Source: Clostridia bacterium (lineage in GTDB: Bacteria; Bacillota; Clostridia; Christensenellales; Aristaeellaceae). From it: a DNA stretch of 62,214 nucleotides. The stretch spans positions 1 through 62,214 of the forward strand of contig JAFRLY010000021.1 in assembly GCA_017431005.1 (NCBI GenBank), read 5' to 3'. A program made the translations under genes and the position numbers. Of the stretch, positions 43,008-52,437 are shown piece by piece; the first letter of the stretch is position 1, and the number at the start of each line of letters is the position of its first letter. The notes under the pieces are model-generated. The model did no database searches and was not told the DNA's origin. It saw only the letters and a list, made by a program, of their open reading frames with translations.

Positions 43008-44062
43008 TGATCGAACTGACCGGGATGACCTGCGCGGAACTGACAGCATGGGCCAAAGAGAACGGGTATCCATCCTTCCGGGGAAAACAGATCTTCCGCT
43101 GGATTCATCATGGCGCGGATTTTGATGAGATGACGAATCTGCCGCTCAGCATGCGGGAAAAGCTGAAGGAAGAAGCCATCGCTCAGCCCGTATCCATCCG
43201 CCTGCACCGGACCAGCCGGCTGGACGGAACCGTCAAATTCCTGTATGCCCTGCAGGACGGGAACTGCGTTGAAGGCGTGCTGATGCGCTACAAATACGGA
43301 ATCAGCCTCTGCATATCCACACAGGTGGGCTGCAGGATGGGTTGCCGTTTCTGCGCTTCCACACTTGACGGACTGGTCCGAAACCTGACGGCCGGTGAAA
43401 TGCTCGGGGAAATTCTTCAGGCGAACCTCTTTCTGCGGGATGAAAAGCAGACTGTCAGCCATGTTGTACTGATGGGCAGCGGGGAACCGCTGGACAATTA
43501 TGACAACGTGATCCGGTTCCTCCGGCTGATGAAGGAGGAGGAGGGAATCCATCTTAGCCTGCGGAATATTTCGCTGTCCACCTGCGGGATCGTTCCGCGA
43601 ATGAAGCAGCTCGCGGAAGAGGGCCTGCCAGTGACGCTCTGCGTTTCCCTGCACGCGCCGAACGATGAGATCCGCAAAGTGACCATGCCGATCGCGAACC
43701 GGTACGCGATCGGGGACATTCTGGCGGCCTGCGATGAATATGCTGAGAAAACAGGCAGGCGGATCATTTTTGAATACGCGCTGACGGACGGGCTGAATGC
43801 AGGAGAAAAAGAGGCGGAAGCGCTGGCGGCGCTGCTGCGCGGAAGGCTGTGCCACGTCAATCTGATTCCCCTGAACGAAGTGAAGGAGCGGCATCTGAAG
43901 GGCGTAACAGAGGATACGGTGAGCCGATTCATGAAAACGCTGGAGAACAGACATATTTCCGTGACCCGGAGAAGGGAAATGGGAGACGATATAGAAGGAG
44001 CCTGCGGACAGCTGCGGCGCAAAACGCTGCAGTCGGAAGCGGAAGAAGGTGTACATGCGTAA
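43004..44062 (+). CDS. rlmN: 23S rRNA/tRNA adenine-C2 methyltransferase
   Basis: 352-residue radical-SAM enzyme that methylates A2503 of 23S rRNA and A37 of some tRNAs. The 4Fe-4S motif is CRMGCRFC (CxxxCxxC), with STQVGC upstream; methyl-carrier Cys is near the C-terminus in EGACGQLR, and LMGSGEPLDNYDNV and LNEV are also conserved. ATG 43004 overlaps the rsmB stop; a second ATG at 43007 directly follows, so the exact start may be either. Confidence 0.97.
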   Translation: MMIELTGMTCAELTAWAKENGYPSFRGKQIFRWIHHGADFDEMTNLPLSMREKLKEEAIAQPVSIRLHRTSRLDGTVKFLYALQDGNCVEGVLMRYKYGISLCISTQVGCRMGCRFCASTLDGLVRNLTAGEMLGEILQANLFLRDEKQTVSHVVLMGSGEPLDNYDNVIRFLRLMKEEEGIHLSLRNISLSTCGIVPRMKQLAEEGLPVTLCVSLHAPNDEIRKVTMPIANRYAIGDILAACDEYAEKTGRRIIFEYALTDGLNAGEKEAEALAALLRGRLCHVNLIPLNEVKERHLKGVTEDTVSRFMKTLENRHISVTRRREMGDDIEGACGQLRRKTLQSEAEEGVHA

Positions 44063-44957
44063 ATTCAATCTGACATCCAAAGTGGCGCGCCGGCTGGCCG
44101 ATCTGGAGAAAAACGCCGCGGACGCTCCGTCTGAAACCAGACAGGAGCATGAAGGAGCGGAAAGCAGCCCGGCAAGGCAACCGGAAAACGCGGCATTCAG
44201 GATCGCGTGGCGCAGCGATATCGGAAAAATCCGCCGGACAAACCAGGACGCAGTAATCCTTGGCAACGGCCTCGCCGGCATTGCCGATGGCATGGGCGGA
44301 CATCAGGGCGGCGAGATCGCCTCCGGTGGTCTGCGGGACGGGCTGATCCGGGAAACCGAGATTCCGGCGGAACCCAGCGAAGAGAAGCTGCAGGAGATGA
44401 TCCGAAAGATTAACCGGGAGCTCTGGGAGCAGGCAGAGCAGGATGAAAAGCTCAGCGGCATGGGAACAACGCTGACGCTGCTCTGGCCGAACTGCCGTGA
44501 AATGCTGATCGCCCAGGTGGGCGACAGCCGGGCCTATCTGCTCCGGGACGGCGTGCTTCAGCAGATGACAGAGGATCATTCCATGGTGGCGGATATGGTC
44601 CGGCGCGGCATCCTGTCCGAAGAACAGGCGGCCTGTCATCCGATGCGAAATTACATTACCCGGGCGGTTGGAACAGACGAGACCGTCGACGCGGACATCA
44701 CCCACGTGGAACGACGCAGGGGCGACAGGTGGCTGATCTGCTCGGACGGGCTTCACGCCCTGGTATCCAGGGAAGACCTTTGCCGTATGCTGAGCCGGGA
44801 GAACATCGAGGAAGCCGCAAACGAAATGCTGGAAACCGCGCTGGGCAACGGCGGGAGAGACAACATTTCCCTGGTGCTGATGGAGGATCTTGAAGGCGCG
44901 GCCGAGGAAGCAGCAGCGCCCGCGGAACAGGCAAACAGCGGGGAGGTGACTCCCTGA
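44055..44957 (+). CDS. prpC: PP2C-type serine/threonine phosphatase
   Basis: 300 residues. A ~45-residue charged N-terminal tail precedes the PP2C domain: SDIGKIRRTNQDAVILG, ADGMGGHQGGEIAS (metal Asp/Gly), VGDSRAYLL, TRAVGT, CSDGLHALV and GGRDNISLVL. It reverses phosphorylation by the neighbouring PrkC. ATG 44055 has AGAAGG six bases upstream; the GTG at 44049 is too close. Its TGA overlaps the ATG of prkC. Confidence 0.96.
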   Translation: MRKFNLTSKVARRLADLEKNAADAPSETRQEHEGAESSPARQPENAAFRIAWRSDIGKIRRTNQDAVILGNGLAGIADGMGGHQGGEIASGGLRDGLIRETEIPAEPSEEKLQEMIRKINRELWEQAEQDEKLSGMGTTLTLLWPNCREMLIAQVGDSRAYLLRDGVLQQMTEDHSMVADMVRRGILSEEQAACHPMRNYITRAVGTDETVDADITHVERRRGDRWLICSDGLHALVSREDLCRMLSRENIEEAANEMLETALGNGGRDNISLVLMEDLEGAAEEAAAPAEQANSGEVTP

Positions 44958-46831
44958 TGGAAAAAATACTCGCGAACCGGTACCGCCTGACGGAACAGAT
45001 CGGCATGGGCGGTATGGCTATTGTATACAAAGCCGTTGATATGCGGACCGGCCACAACGTGGCCGTCAAGGTCCTTCGGCCGGAGTTCAACGAAGACTCG
45101 GAATTCATCGGCAGGTTCCAGCGCGAAGCCGAAGCAGCCAGCAAGATGACCCATCACAACATTGTCAACCTGCTGGATGTTGGCATGGACGGTGAGAACC
45201 GGTACCTGGTTATGGAATACGTACAGGGGAAAACCCTGAAGGAAGTGATCCAGGAACGCGGAAAGATCAGCCCGCCGCTGGCATGCCAGATCACCATCCG
45301 GATTCTGAGCGCGCTGGAGCATGCTCACAGAAACGGAATCATTCACCGGGATATCAAACCGCACAACATTCTGGTGCACGCGGACGGCCACATCAAGGTG
45401 GCGGACTTCGGTATCGCCCGGATCGCCAACAGCTCCACGCTGACCCGGGGCGACAACGTGATGGGATCGGTGCACTATTTTTCTCCTGAGCAGGCCCGGG
45501 GCGAAGGCGCCACTGCTGCCAGCGATATCTATTCCACCGGCGTTGTGCTGTACGAAATGCTGACAGGCCGTGTACCCTTCGACGGAGACAATCCCGTCGC
45601 TGTGGCTATGCAGCATCTGCACGCCACGCCGCCGCCCATCCAGAGCCTGGCTCCCGACGTGCCTCCGGCCGTCGTCAATGTGTGCATGAAGGCACTGGAG
45701 AAGAACCCTGCCAACCGCTATCAGAGCGCCCGGGATATGGCCGCAGATCTGCGGCTGGCGCTTGACGACAGGAACGCTCGGCCGAATGAGGAAGAGCTGG
45801 ACGTACATCTGCCCAAGCCGCAGATTGCCGGACGGGAAGAAAACACCGCAAACACGACGAGCCGCATCCGCATCCGGAACACTCAGAAAAAGAAGCGCCG
45901 GAATCTTTATCTGACGATTATTATCAGCCTGGCGGTGCTTGCGATCATCGGCGGCGTCGGAAGAATCATTTACCACCGGATCATGACAACCGCGACGGTT
46001 CCCGATGTGGTAGGTCTGGATCTCTCCGAGGCGGACCAGATTCTCAGCCGTGAGGGGCTGAACAACACGCCCGTCTACGTGAACAGCGAGGAATACGCGG
46101 CCGGGCAGGTGTTCCTGCAGAATCCGGAGGCGGATTCCGTGACCCGCAAGGGAGACATGGTGCTGCTGACCGTATCCAGCGGACCGGCGGCAGTGATTAT
46201 GCCTGACCTGCAGGGCGCGCCCTACAGCGAGGCCCTGTCCATGCTGAACGGGATCGGAATTACACAGATTACCATCGAGCGGATCGCACGGAACGACTTT
46301 TCCCCGGACACTGTGGTATCACAGACGCCGGCTGCCGGAGAAACCGTTTCCAAGGAACAGACTGTACTACTGTCCATCAGCGGCGGGGAAGCCGTAGTGC
46401 CCAATCTGATCAACCTGACGCTGACGGAAGCCGAAAGTGCGCTTCAGAACAGCAAGCTGGTCCTGAATACTACACTTCAGTATGTGGACACGGAGGATGC
46501 CAGCCAGCACGGCCTGATTGCGGCTCAGACACCGGAAGCGGACAGCCGTGTCATTCTGAATACAGCTGTTTCACTGAAAATCTACCGCTGCACCGCGACA
46601 AGCGCGTCCACAGAGATTGAGGTTACTGTTCCCGAATCAGACAAGGACATCACAGTGCGGATCACGCTGACAGCAGAGGACTCCAATGTGGAGCTGGAAG
46701 CAGTTTCCTACATCTGCGCCGCGGATGCCTACCGGACACAGAACGTGAAGCTGAATCTGCCGGACGGCCGCAAATACTGGTACACGATCTACCTGGACGG
46801 CGTGCAGAATCAGCGGGTTGAAATCAATTAA
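44957..46831 (+). CDS. prkC: PASTA-domain Ser/Thr protein kinase
   Basis: 624 residues. Cytoplasmic Hanks-type kinase (about 8-270): GMGGMAIVYKA, VAVKVL, HRDIKPHNIL, DFGIAR and SPEQARGEG activation region. One transmembrane helix (about 316-338), then three extracellular PASTA repeats (starting VPDVVGL, MPDLQGA, VPNLINL; about 346-545) that in known kinases bind muropeptides, and a C-terminal beta-rich extension of ~75 residues. It likely senses peptidoglycan and regulates wall growth and translation. Paired with prpC upstream and rsgA downstream, the standard Firmicutes context. Confidence 0.97.
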   Translation: MEKILANRYRLTEQIGMGGMAIVYKAVDMRTGHNVAVKVLRPEFNEDSEFIGRFQREAEAASKMTHHNIVNLLDVGMDGENRYLVMEYVQGKTLKEVIQERGKISPPLACQITIRILSALEHAHRNGIIHRDIKPHNILVHADGHIKVADFGIARIANSSTLTRGDNVMGSVHYFSPEQARGEGATAASDIYSTGVVLYEMLTGRVPFDGDNPVAVAMQHLHATPPPIQSLAPDVPPAVVNVCMKALEKNPANRYQSARDMAADLRLALDDRNARPNEEELDVHLPKPQIAGREENTANTTSRIRIRNTQKKKRRNLYLTIIISLAVLAIIGGVGRIIYHRIMTTATVPDVVGLDLSEADQILSREGLNNTPVYVNSEEYAAGQVFLQNPEADSVTRKGDMVLLTVSSGPAAVIMPDLQGAPYSEALSMLNGIGITQITIERIARNDFSPDTVVSQTPAAGETVSKEQTVLLSISGGEAVVPNLINLTLTEAESALQNSKLVLNTTLQYVDTEDASQHGLIAAQTPEADSRVILNTAVSLKIYRCTATSASTEIEVTVPESDKDITVRITLTAEDSNVELEAVSYICAADAYRTQNVKLNLPDGRKYWYTIYLDGVQNQRVEIN

Positions 46832-46849
46832 ACGCGCAGAGGAGCTTTG

Positions 46850-47755
46850 ATGCAGACAGAAATACAGGAATTCCGGGAAAAAGAAGGCATAATCCTGCAG
46901 GGCGTCGGCAGCTTCTACACCATTGGAACGGATGACGGAAACACGTATATCCTGAGGTGCAAAAAGAAGTTCCGGCACAGGGGCATCAGCCCGCTGACAG
47001 GAGACCGGGTGCTATTTACCCCGGGAGAAGGCGAGGAGCACGGCTGGCTGGAGGAAATTCTTCCGAGAAAAACCGTGTGCCTGCGGCCGCCGGTCGCGAA
47101 TGTGGAGACGCTGATTATCGTGCTGGCGCCGGTGCCGGCACCGGACCTGCTGCTGACGGACCGGCTTATCTGCAGGGCTTACGCGCAGGATATGCGCGTA
47201 ATCATTGCGGTTAATAAGGACGACCTAGATCCCACCCTGAAGGACCGCATCCGGCAGGAATATGCCGGCGCAGGGCTTCAGGTGATTCCTGTCTGCGCGC
47301 TTGAAAAGACCGGGCTGGAGGCCCTTCGTGATGCAATGGGCGGCAGGCTCTGCTGCTTTACCGGGCAAAGCGGCGTCGGAAAATCCACCCTGCTGAACGC
47401 GCTGCTCGACCTCGAACTGGAAACAGGCGATATCTCCAGGAAGATTGCGCGGGGAAAAAATACGACACGGCACGCGGAGCTGATCCGTAAAAACGGGCTG
47501 CAGGTCGTGGATACCGCCGGTTTCAACCTGCTGGAAACAGAGCGGAATATTCCGCCGGAAACCCTGAAGGAACGGTATCCGGAATTCCTGCCGTACGAAG
47601 GCAAGTGCCGGTTCCGGGAATGCCTGCACGACCGGGAACCCGGATGCGCGGTGGCTGTGGCTGTGCAGGAGGGAAAAATAACGGCTGAGCGGGTGGAAAG
47701 ATACCGGATGCTGCTGAACGAAGTGAGAGAAAGCTGGAGGGAACGGTATGATTAA
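46850..47755 (+). CDS. rsgA: Ribosome small subunit-dependent GTPase A
   Basis: 301 residues. OB-fold (1-75), circularly permuted GTPase with NKDD (G4) ahead of GQSGVGKSTLLNAL (G1), and DTAGFN (G3), then a zinc domain with CRFRECLHDREPGC. It assists late 30S maturation. ATG 46850 has GGAG five bases upstream; a TTG at 46847 just before is less likely. It overlaps rpe by 8 bases. Confidence 0.97.
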   Translation: MQTEIQEFREKEGIILQGVGSFYTIGTDDGNTYILRCKKKFRHRGISPLTGDRVLFTPGEGEEHGWLEEILPRKTVCLRPPVANVETLIIVLAPVPAPDLLLTDRLICRAYAQDMRVIIAVNKDDLDPTLKDRIRQEYAGAGLQVIPVCALEKTGLEALRDAMGGRLCCFTGQSGVGKSTLLNALLDLELETGDISRKIARGKNTTRHAELIRKNGLQVVDTAGFNLLETERNIPPETLKERYPEFLPYEGKCRFRECLHDREPGCAVAVAVQEGKITAERVERYRMLLNEVRESWRERYD

Positions 47756-48401
47756 GATTGCTCCGAGTATTCTTGCAGCGGATCCTCTGAACCTGGAGAG
47801 GGACGTGCGCAGGGCGGAAGAGGCCGGTTGCGACTGGCTGCATATCGATGTCATGGATGCGCATTTCGTGCCTAACCTGGCTTATTCCCCGAAGGTGGTC
47901 CGACGGCTGAAGGAAGCGACCTCGCTTCCGCTGGACGTGCATTTGATGATGGATCATCCGGAAACGCTGGCGGAGTGCTTTCTGGATGCCGGCGCCGATA
48001 TCCTTACGATTCACGCCGAAGCGGATACAGACCCGCTGAAGCTGACGGAGATGATTCACAGAGCAGGCGCGAAAGCAGGTATCGCGCTGAAACCCGGAAC
48101 ACCGGCGGAAGCTGTTCTGCCCCTGCTCGGACAGGCAGAGCTGATTCTTGCCATGACCGTGGAACCAGGATTCGGCGGACAGAAGCTGGACGAAAGCGTC
48201 GTGGACAAGATCCGGCAACTGCGTGATACCGGCTGGCAGGGATGGATCGAAGCCGACGGCGGGATCAAGGAAGACAATATCGCAAGGCTTTTTGACGCCG
48301 GTCTCGATGTGGCCGTCATGGGAACCGCGCTGTTCCGGGAAAAGGACATGCGGCCGGCGGTTGAAAGAATGCATCAGATGATAAGGAAGAGCGAAGCATG
48401 A
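47748..48401 (+). CDS. rpe: Ribulose-phosphate 3-epimerase
   Basis: 217 residues, TIM barrel. Interconverts ribulose-5-P and xylulose-5-P. IAPSILAAD, HIDVMDAHFVPN, DVHLMMDHPE, MTVEPGFGGQ and EADGGIKEDN carry the metal and catalytic residues. GGAGGG precedes ATG 47748. The 3' end overlaps mnmE (ATGA). Confidence 0.98.
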   Translation: MIKIAPSILAADPLNLERDVRRAEEAGCDWLHIDVMDAHFVPNLAYSPKVVRRLKEATSLPLDVHLMMDHPETLAECFLDAGADILTIHAEADTDPLKLTEMIHRAGAKAGIALKPGTPAEAVLPLLGQAELILAMTVEPGFGGQKLDESVVDKIRQLRDTGWQGWIEADGGIKEDNIARLFDAGLDVAVMGTALFREKDMRPAVERMHQMIRKSEA

Positions 48402-49747
48402 CAACCGATACCATTGCTGCCATTGCCACGCCCCCGGGACAGGGCGGGATCAGCATCGTACGGATCAGCGGACCGGAAGCGGAACGGATTCTGCAGGAGA
48501 TCTTTGCTCCCGCCTCCGGGAAAACCAGTCCGCCGGAAAGCAACAGGCTGGTACTGGGCTGCCTGCACGACGGGGAACGGGAGCTTGACCAGTGCATGGC
48601 GGTTATCATGCGGGGCCCCAGAAGCTATACCCGGGAGGATGTGGCTGAGCTTCAGCTTCACGGCGGTGGATTTCTGGTGCGGGAAGCGTTGGAGGCCTGC
48701 CTCCGACACGGAGCCCGGCTTGCGGAGCCCGGCGAATTCACCCGGCGGGCTTTCCTGAACGGCAGAATCGATCTGAGCCAGGCTGAAGCCGTGATGCGGC
48801 TGATATCCGCCCGCGGGGAGCAGCAGCACAGGGCTGCGCTGCGCCAGCTGGACGGCGGCCCGTCCCAATTCATCCGGAAGGTGTCGGATCAGCTGTACGA
48901 CCTGCAGGCAGGCATTGCCGCATGCATTGATTATCCTGAGGAAGTGACGGAAGAGGAAGGTACAGCCCGGCTGCAGGAAGGACTGAAGCTGCTGATCAGC
49001 ACCCTGAAGAGCGCAGCGGACGAACGCTCCTCCAGGCTGATTGAAGACGGACTTCGGGTGGCGCTGATCGGAAGGCCAAATGTCGGGAAAAGCAGCCTCC
49101 TGAACGCGATGCTCGGCGAGGAGCGCGCCATTGTGACCAATATACCCGGGACCACACGGGATATCATCCGGGGAGAACTTATACTGGATGGCATTCCGGT
49201 GACACTGACCGATACGGCAGGGATCAGAGAAACAGAGGATCCCGTTGAAAAAATCGGGGTGGACCGATCGAGAAAGGCCGGCCGCGAAGCGGAGCTGGCC
49301 CTGCTCGTGCTGGACGCTTCCGAGCCTCTGACAGAAGAGGATCTGCAGCTGCTGCGAGATCTGCCGGACGACAGTGCTGTCGTACTGAATAAAACGGATC
49401 TGGCCGAAAAAATCACGGCGGAAGATATCCGCAGTGTCCGGGAAGGCATTCCGTGCGTCGTCTGCAGCGCGCTGGAGCCTGAAAGCCTGAAGCCGGTTAA
49501 AGAACTGATCCGCAGACATACAGAGGTCAACGACCGGCTGGCGCTGACACAGCCCCGGCATCTGGAATCCATCCGGAGAGCCGTGGGGCATCTGGAGGAC
49601 GCTCTGCGCACATCCGCAACCGAAACGCTCGATCTGGCGGCTGTGGATCTTCAGGCGGCGCAGGCCGCACTGGGGGAGATTACCGGCGATCAGACAGACG
49701 AAAGGCTGCTTGACCGGATTTTTGCTCAGTTCTGCGTCGGCAAATAA
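48398..49747 (+). CDS. mnmE: tRNA modification GTPase MnmE
   Basis: 449 residues. N-terminal folate-binding domain (DTIAAIATPPGQGGISIVR), helical domain, embedded G domain with GRPNVGKSS and DTAGIRET, and the C-terminal FCVGK that carries the essential Cys. It works with MnmG to add cmnm5/tau-type groups at U34. It starts in the rpe stop codon, a junction I regard as unusual; its normal partner mnmG is not in the window. Confidence 0.97.
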   Translation: MTTDTIAAIATPPGQGGISIVRISGPEAERILQEIFAPASGKTSPPESNRLVLGCLHDGERELDQCMAVIMRGPRSYTREDVAELQLHGGGFLVREALEACLRHGARLAEPGEFTRRAFLNGRIDLSQAEAVMRLISARGEQQHRAALRQLDGGPSQFIRKVSDQLYDLQAGIAACIDYPEEVTEEEGTARLQEGLKLLISTLKSAADERSSRLIEDGLRVALIGRPNVGKSSLLNAMLGEERAIVTNIPGTTRDIIRGELILDGIPVTLTDTAGIRETEDPVEKIGVDRSRKAGREAELALLVLDASEPLTEEDLQLLRDLPDDSAVVLNKTDLAEKITAEDIRSVREGIPCVVCSALEPESLKPVKELIRRHTEVNDRLALTQPRHLESIRRAVGHLEDALRTSATETLDLAAVDLQAAQAALGEITGDQTDERLLDRIFAQFCVGK

Positions 49748-49761
49748 GGAGGTGAGAATCT

Positions 49762-50898
49762 GTGAGCACAAAAATCCAGAAGGTATTCCGCGGAAGGGAC
49801 AGCCTCAGCAGGGTGCCGCAGATGATGGAGAAGCTTCACATGTCCCGTCCGCTGATCATCGGAGGGGATACGCTTACCGGCAGGCTGATCCGAAAAAATC
49901 CGGGACTGATGACAGCCGCCCTGTTCAGCGGCTACCACCCGAATCCGGATCTTGACGACGTGATGGGCGGCGTGGCGGCATTTCAGCAGCAGGAATGTGA
50001 CGGACTGATCTCCATAGGCGGCGGATCCGCCATGGATACCGCGAAGGCGGTTCAGGCCATCCTGGCAGCGGGAAGCCTGGAGGCAGTAAAGAACGGCCAG
50101 ATTCCGGAACAGATATCTGTTCCGCATCTGGCGATTCCCGGAACGGCAGGCAGCGGTTCTGAAGCGACTCCGAACGCCGTTGTTTATGCAGAAAACAGTA
50201 AACTGAGCCTGGCCTCTCCAGGACTGACGCCGGACGGCGTGATTCTGGACGCTTCTCTGCTGGACAGCCTGCCGATGTATCATAAAAAAAGCTGCGCGCT
50301 GGACGCGCTGTGCCAGGGCATCGAAAGCTTCTGGTGCAGGTCGGCGACCGATGACAGCCGGGTGCACGCCTATCTGGCCATCCTGGGTGTGCTGGACAAT
50401 CTGAAGGCCTACCTGGCCGGAGATTCCCACGCGGCAGTCGAAATGCTGGACGCCAGCTACCAGAGCGGAAAAGCCATCAGCTTCACCCGCACGACGGCAG
50501 CGCACGCGATGTCCTACCAGATTACCAAACGGCTGGGCCCTGCCCACGGACATGCCTGCATGCTGACACTGCCGGTTCTGTGGGACGAAATGAATTCCGA
50601 TGAGGATATGAAGGATACCCTGTCTCAGCTGTCCGCTGTGATGCGTCTCGGAGATCCGCTGATGGGTCCAAAGCTGCTGAAGGGAATCCTGTTTGACCTG
50701 GACATGGAGATTCCGGCTGTACAGGATGAGGATACGCTGAATCAGCTGACGGATTCTGTCAATACGGAAAGGCTCGGGAATCATCCCGTCCGGATGAGCC
50801 GGGCGGACGTGAAACGCGTATACCGCAAGGCGTTCCTGAAGGCTGGAGAGGCCGAAAGACAAGCATGTATCGATATCTGGCGTTATTATGGGAGTTGA
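49762..50898 (+). CDS. Iron-containing alcohol dehydrogenase family
   Basis: 378 residues, group III Fe-ADH fold. NAD-binding SIGGGSAMDTAKA and GTAGSGSEATPNAVVY; metal region DALCQGIES, HAMSY and GPAHGHACM. The D-A-L-C-Q pattern (Gln where FucO-type enzymes have a metal His) resembles phosphonoacetaldehyde-reductase-like members, so that is one possibility; an alcohol/aldehyde dehydrogenase is the safe call. Start GTG 49762 has AAGGAGG. It lies between mnmE and radC, with its end overlapping the radC region slightly upstream of the radC start. Confidence 0.8.
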   Translation: MSTKIQKVFRGRDSLSRVPQMMEKLHMSRPLIIGGDTLTGRLIRKNPGLMTAALFSGYHPNPDLDDVMGGVAAFQQQECDGLISIGGGSAMDTAKAVQAILAAGSLEAVKNGQIPEQISVPHLAIPGTAGSGSEATPNAVVYAENSKLSLASPGLTPDGVILDASLLDSLPMYHKKSCALDALCQGIESFWCRSATDDSRVHAYLAILGVLDNLKAYLAGDSHAAVEMLDASYQSGKAISFTRTTAAHAMSYQITKRLGPAHGHACMLTLPVLWDEMNSDEDMKDTLSQLSAVMRLGDPLMGPKLLKGILFDLDMEIPAVQDEDTLNQLTDSVNTERLGNHPVRMSRADVKRVYRKAFLKAGEAERQACIDIWRYYGS

Positions 50899-50903
50899 AC
50901 GGC

Positions 50904-51743
50904 ATGGACAGAAAAGAGATCGACAGTGTTTACCGGCGCTACCTCGACGACACGTTTACCTGGCCGGAAACCATGCACACCGTCCGCGAACCTGATTCCT
51001 CGCTTGATCCGGACTCAGGAAAGGATGAAACAGCCGGGAGCAGGGACGGGGAATCCAAGCATGCCGGACACAGGCAGAAGCTGAGGGACCGGTTTATCCG
51101 GGAAAAGGGCTTTGAAAATTTCGAGGATCATCAGATTCTGGAACTGCTGCTTTTCTACGCCAATCCCAGAGGGGATACCAATCCCATCGCCCATGAGCTG
51201 CTTGAACGCTTTGACAACCTGAAAAACGTGCTGGAAGCCCGTCCGGAACGGCTGATGACCGTAAAGGGTGTCGGGGATAAAGCAGCCACGCTGATCTCCA
51301 TGGTGGTTCCGCTGACCCGCGCCTATGAAAGGTGCGCCATGCAGGACCAGCGCCGTGTCGGGAACTGCCGGGATGCGGAGCACTACTGCAAATCCCTGCT
51401 GATGGGAGAGCAGAACGAGCGGTTCTACGTGATATGTCTGAACGCCCAGTGCCAGGTGGTCGGAAAGCGACGGATCTCTGAGGGCAGCCTGAGCGAGGTG
51501 TCCGCCTATCCGCGCAGCGTGGTGGAAACCAGCCTGAACCATAACGCTCACAGCGTGCTGCTGTGCCACAATCATCCCGGAGGGACCTGCGCTCCGTCCA
51601 GGGAGGATATCGCTTCCACCCTGCAGCTGCAGCGGATTCTCGGCGCGCTGAACATTCTGCTGCTGGATCATATCATTGTGGCCGGCACTCAGACCTACAG
51701 CATGATTCAGCACGGCGACATTGATTACCGTGTCCGGAACTGA
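50904..51743 (+). CDS. radC: RadC-family JAB domain protein
   Basis: 279 residues. A charged linker (about 20-60), then the helix-hairpin-helix UPF0758 N-terminal domain (HRQKLRDRFIREKGFENFEDHQILELLLFYA) and a JAMM/MPN+ domain with EGSLSEV, HNHPGG and the second metal-Asp region. The family is linked to DNA repair by name only; biochemical role is unsettled. I start it at ATG 50904 with GGGAG upstream; a longer frame from 50865 overlaps the dehydrogenase and lacks a ribosome site. Confidence 0.92.
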   Translation: MDRKEIDSVYRRYLDDTFTWPETMHTVREPDSSLDPDSGKDETAGSRDGESKHAGHRQKLRDRFIREKGFENFEDHQILELLLFYANPRGDTNPIAHELLERFDNLKNVLEARPERLMTVKGVGDKAATLISMVVPLTRAYERCAMQDQRRVGNCRDAEHYCKSLLMGEQNERFYVICLNAQCQVVGKRRISEGSLSEVSAYPRSVVETSLNHNAHSVLLCHNHPGGTCAPSREDIASTLQLQRILGALNILLLDHIIVAGTQTYSMIQHGDIDYRVRN

Positions 51744-51768
51744 CTGACGGACAGAAAGGAGCCTGAAG

Positions 51769-52398
51769 ATGGCTGACGGCGGGAAGGAAGGACACCGCAA
51801 AATGATCACGGTTTTCCTGAGTCTCATACTCATCGGCATTCTGTGCTTCAGCGGTATGCTGATTTTCCTTTGCGTATCTGAAACTCGTGTTCCTTCTCGG
51901 GCTGACGATACCGCCGGCTACGACGCAATCATTGTTCTCGGCGCGCAGGTCAAGGAAGACGGCAGCCCCAGCGTTCAGCTTCAATGGCGGCTGAATGCGG
52001 CCGCGGAAGCCTGGCGTAAGCACGGCGTACCGATTGTCGTATGCGGCGCACAGGGCGCGGATGAGCCGGAGCCTGAAGCGGCTGTCATGAAACGCGTGCT
52101 GGAAGAAACCGGAATTCCCGGGGAAATGATTCTTGCGGATGCTGAATCCAGGAATACACGTGAAAACCTGGAAAACGCCCGGCAGATGCTGCAGGACATG
52201 CTGGAAAACCCGGCTGTTCTGATCGTGAGCAGTGATTATCATGTACCGCGGGCTCTGGCGCTGGCCGGGGATGCCGGACTGAAAGCAAGCGGACTCGGAA
52301 GCCCCTGCAAGCCTGAATACTGGATTAAAAACCATTTCCGGGAAACGCTTTCCTGGGTCAAATATCTGGCGGTAAAATACCTTCGCCTGCCTCTGTAA
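51769..52398 (+). CDS. YdcF/DUF218 membrane-anchored protein
   Basis: 209 residues: one N-terminal transmembrane helix (ITVFLSLILIGILCFSGMLIFL), then a DUF218 domain facing outward with YDAIIVLGAQV, WRLNAAAEAWRKHG, ESRNTRENLENA and VSSDYHVPRALAL. Relatives (SanA, ElyC) influence envelope integrity. AAGGAG precedes ATG 51769. It ends 39 bases before rsmG. Confidence 0.9.
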   Translation: MADGGKEGHRKMITVFLSLILIGILCFSGMLIFLCVSETRVPSRADDTAGYDAIIVLGAQVKEDGSPSVQLQWRLNAAAEAWRKHGVPIVVCGAQGADEPEPEAAVMKRVLEETGIPGEMILADAESRNTRENLENARQMLQDMLENPAVLIVSSDYHVPRALALAGDAGLKASGLGSPCKPEYWIKNHFRETLSWVKYLAVKYLRLPL

Positions 52399-52437
52399 CC
52401 GCGCCAGGTAAAAATACCGACTAAAGAAAGGGCAAAC

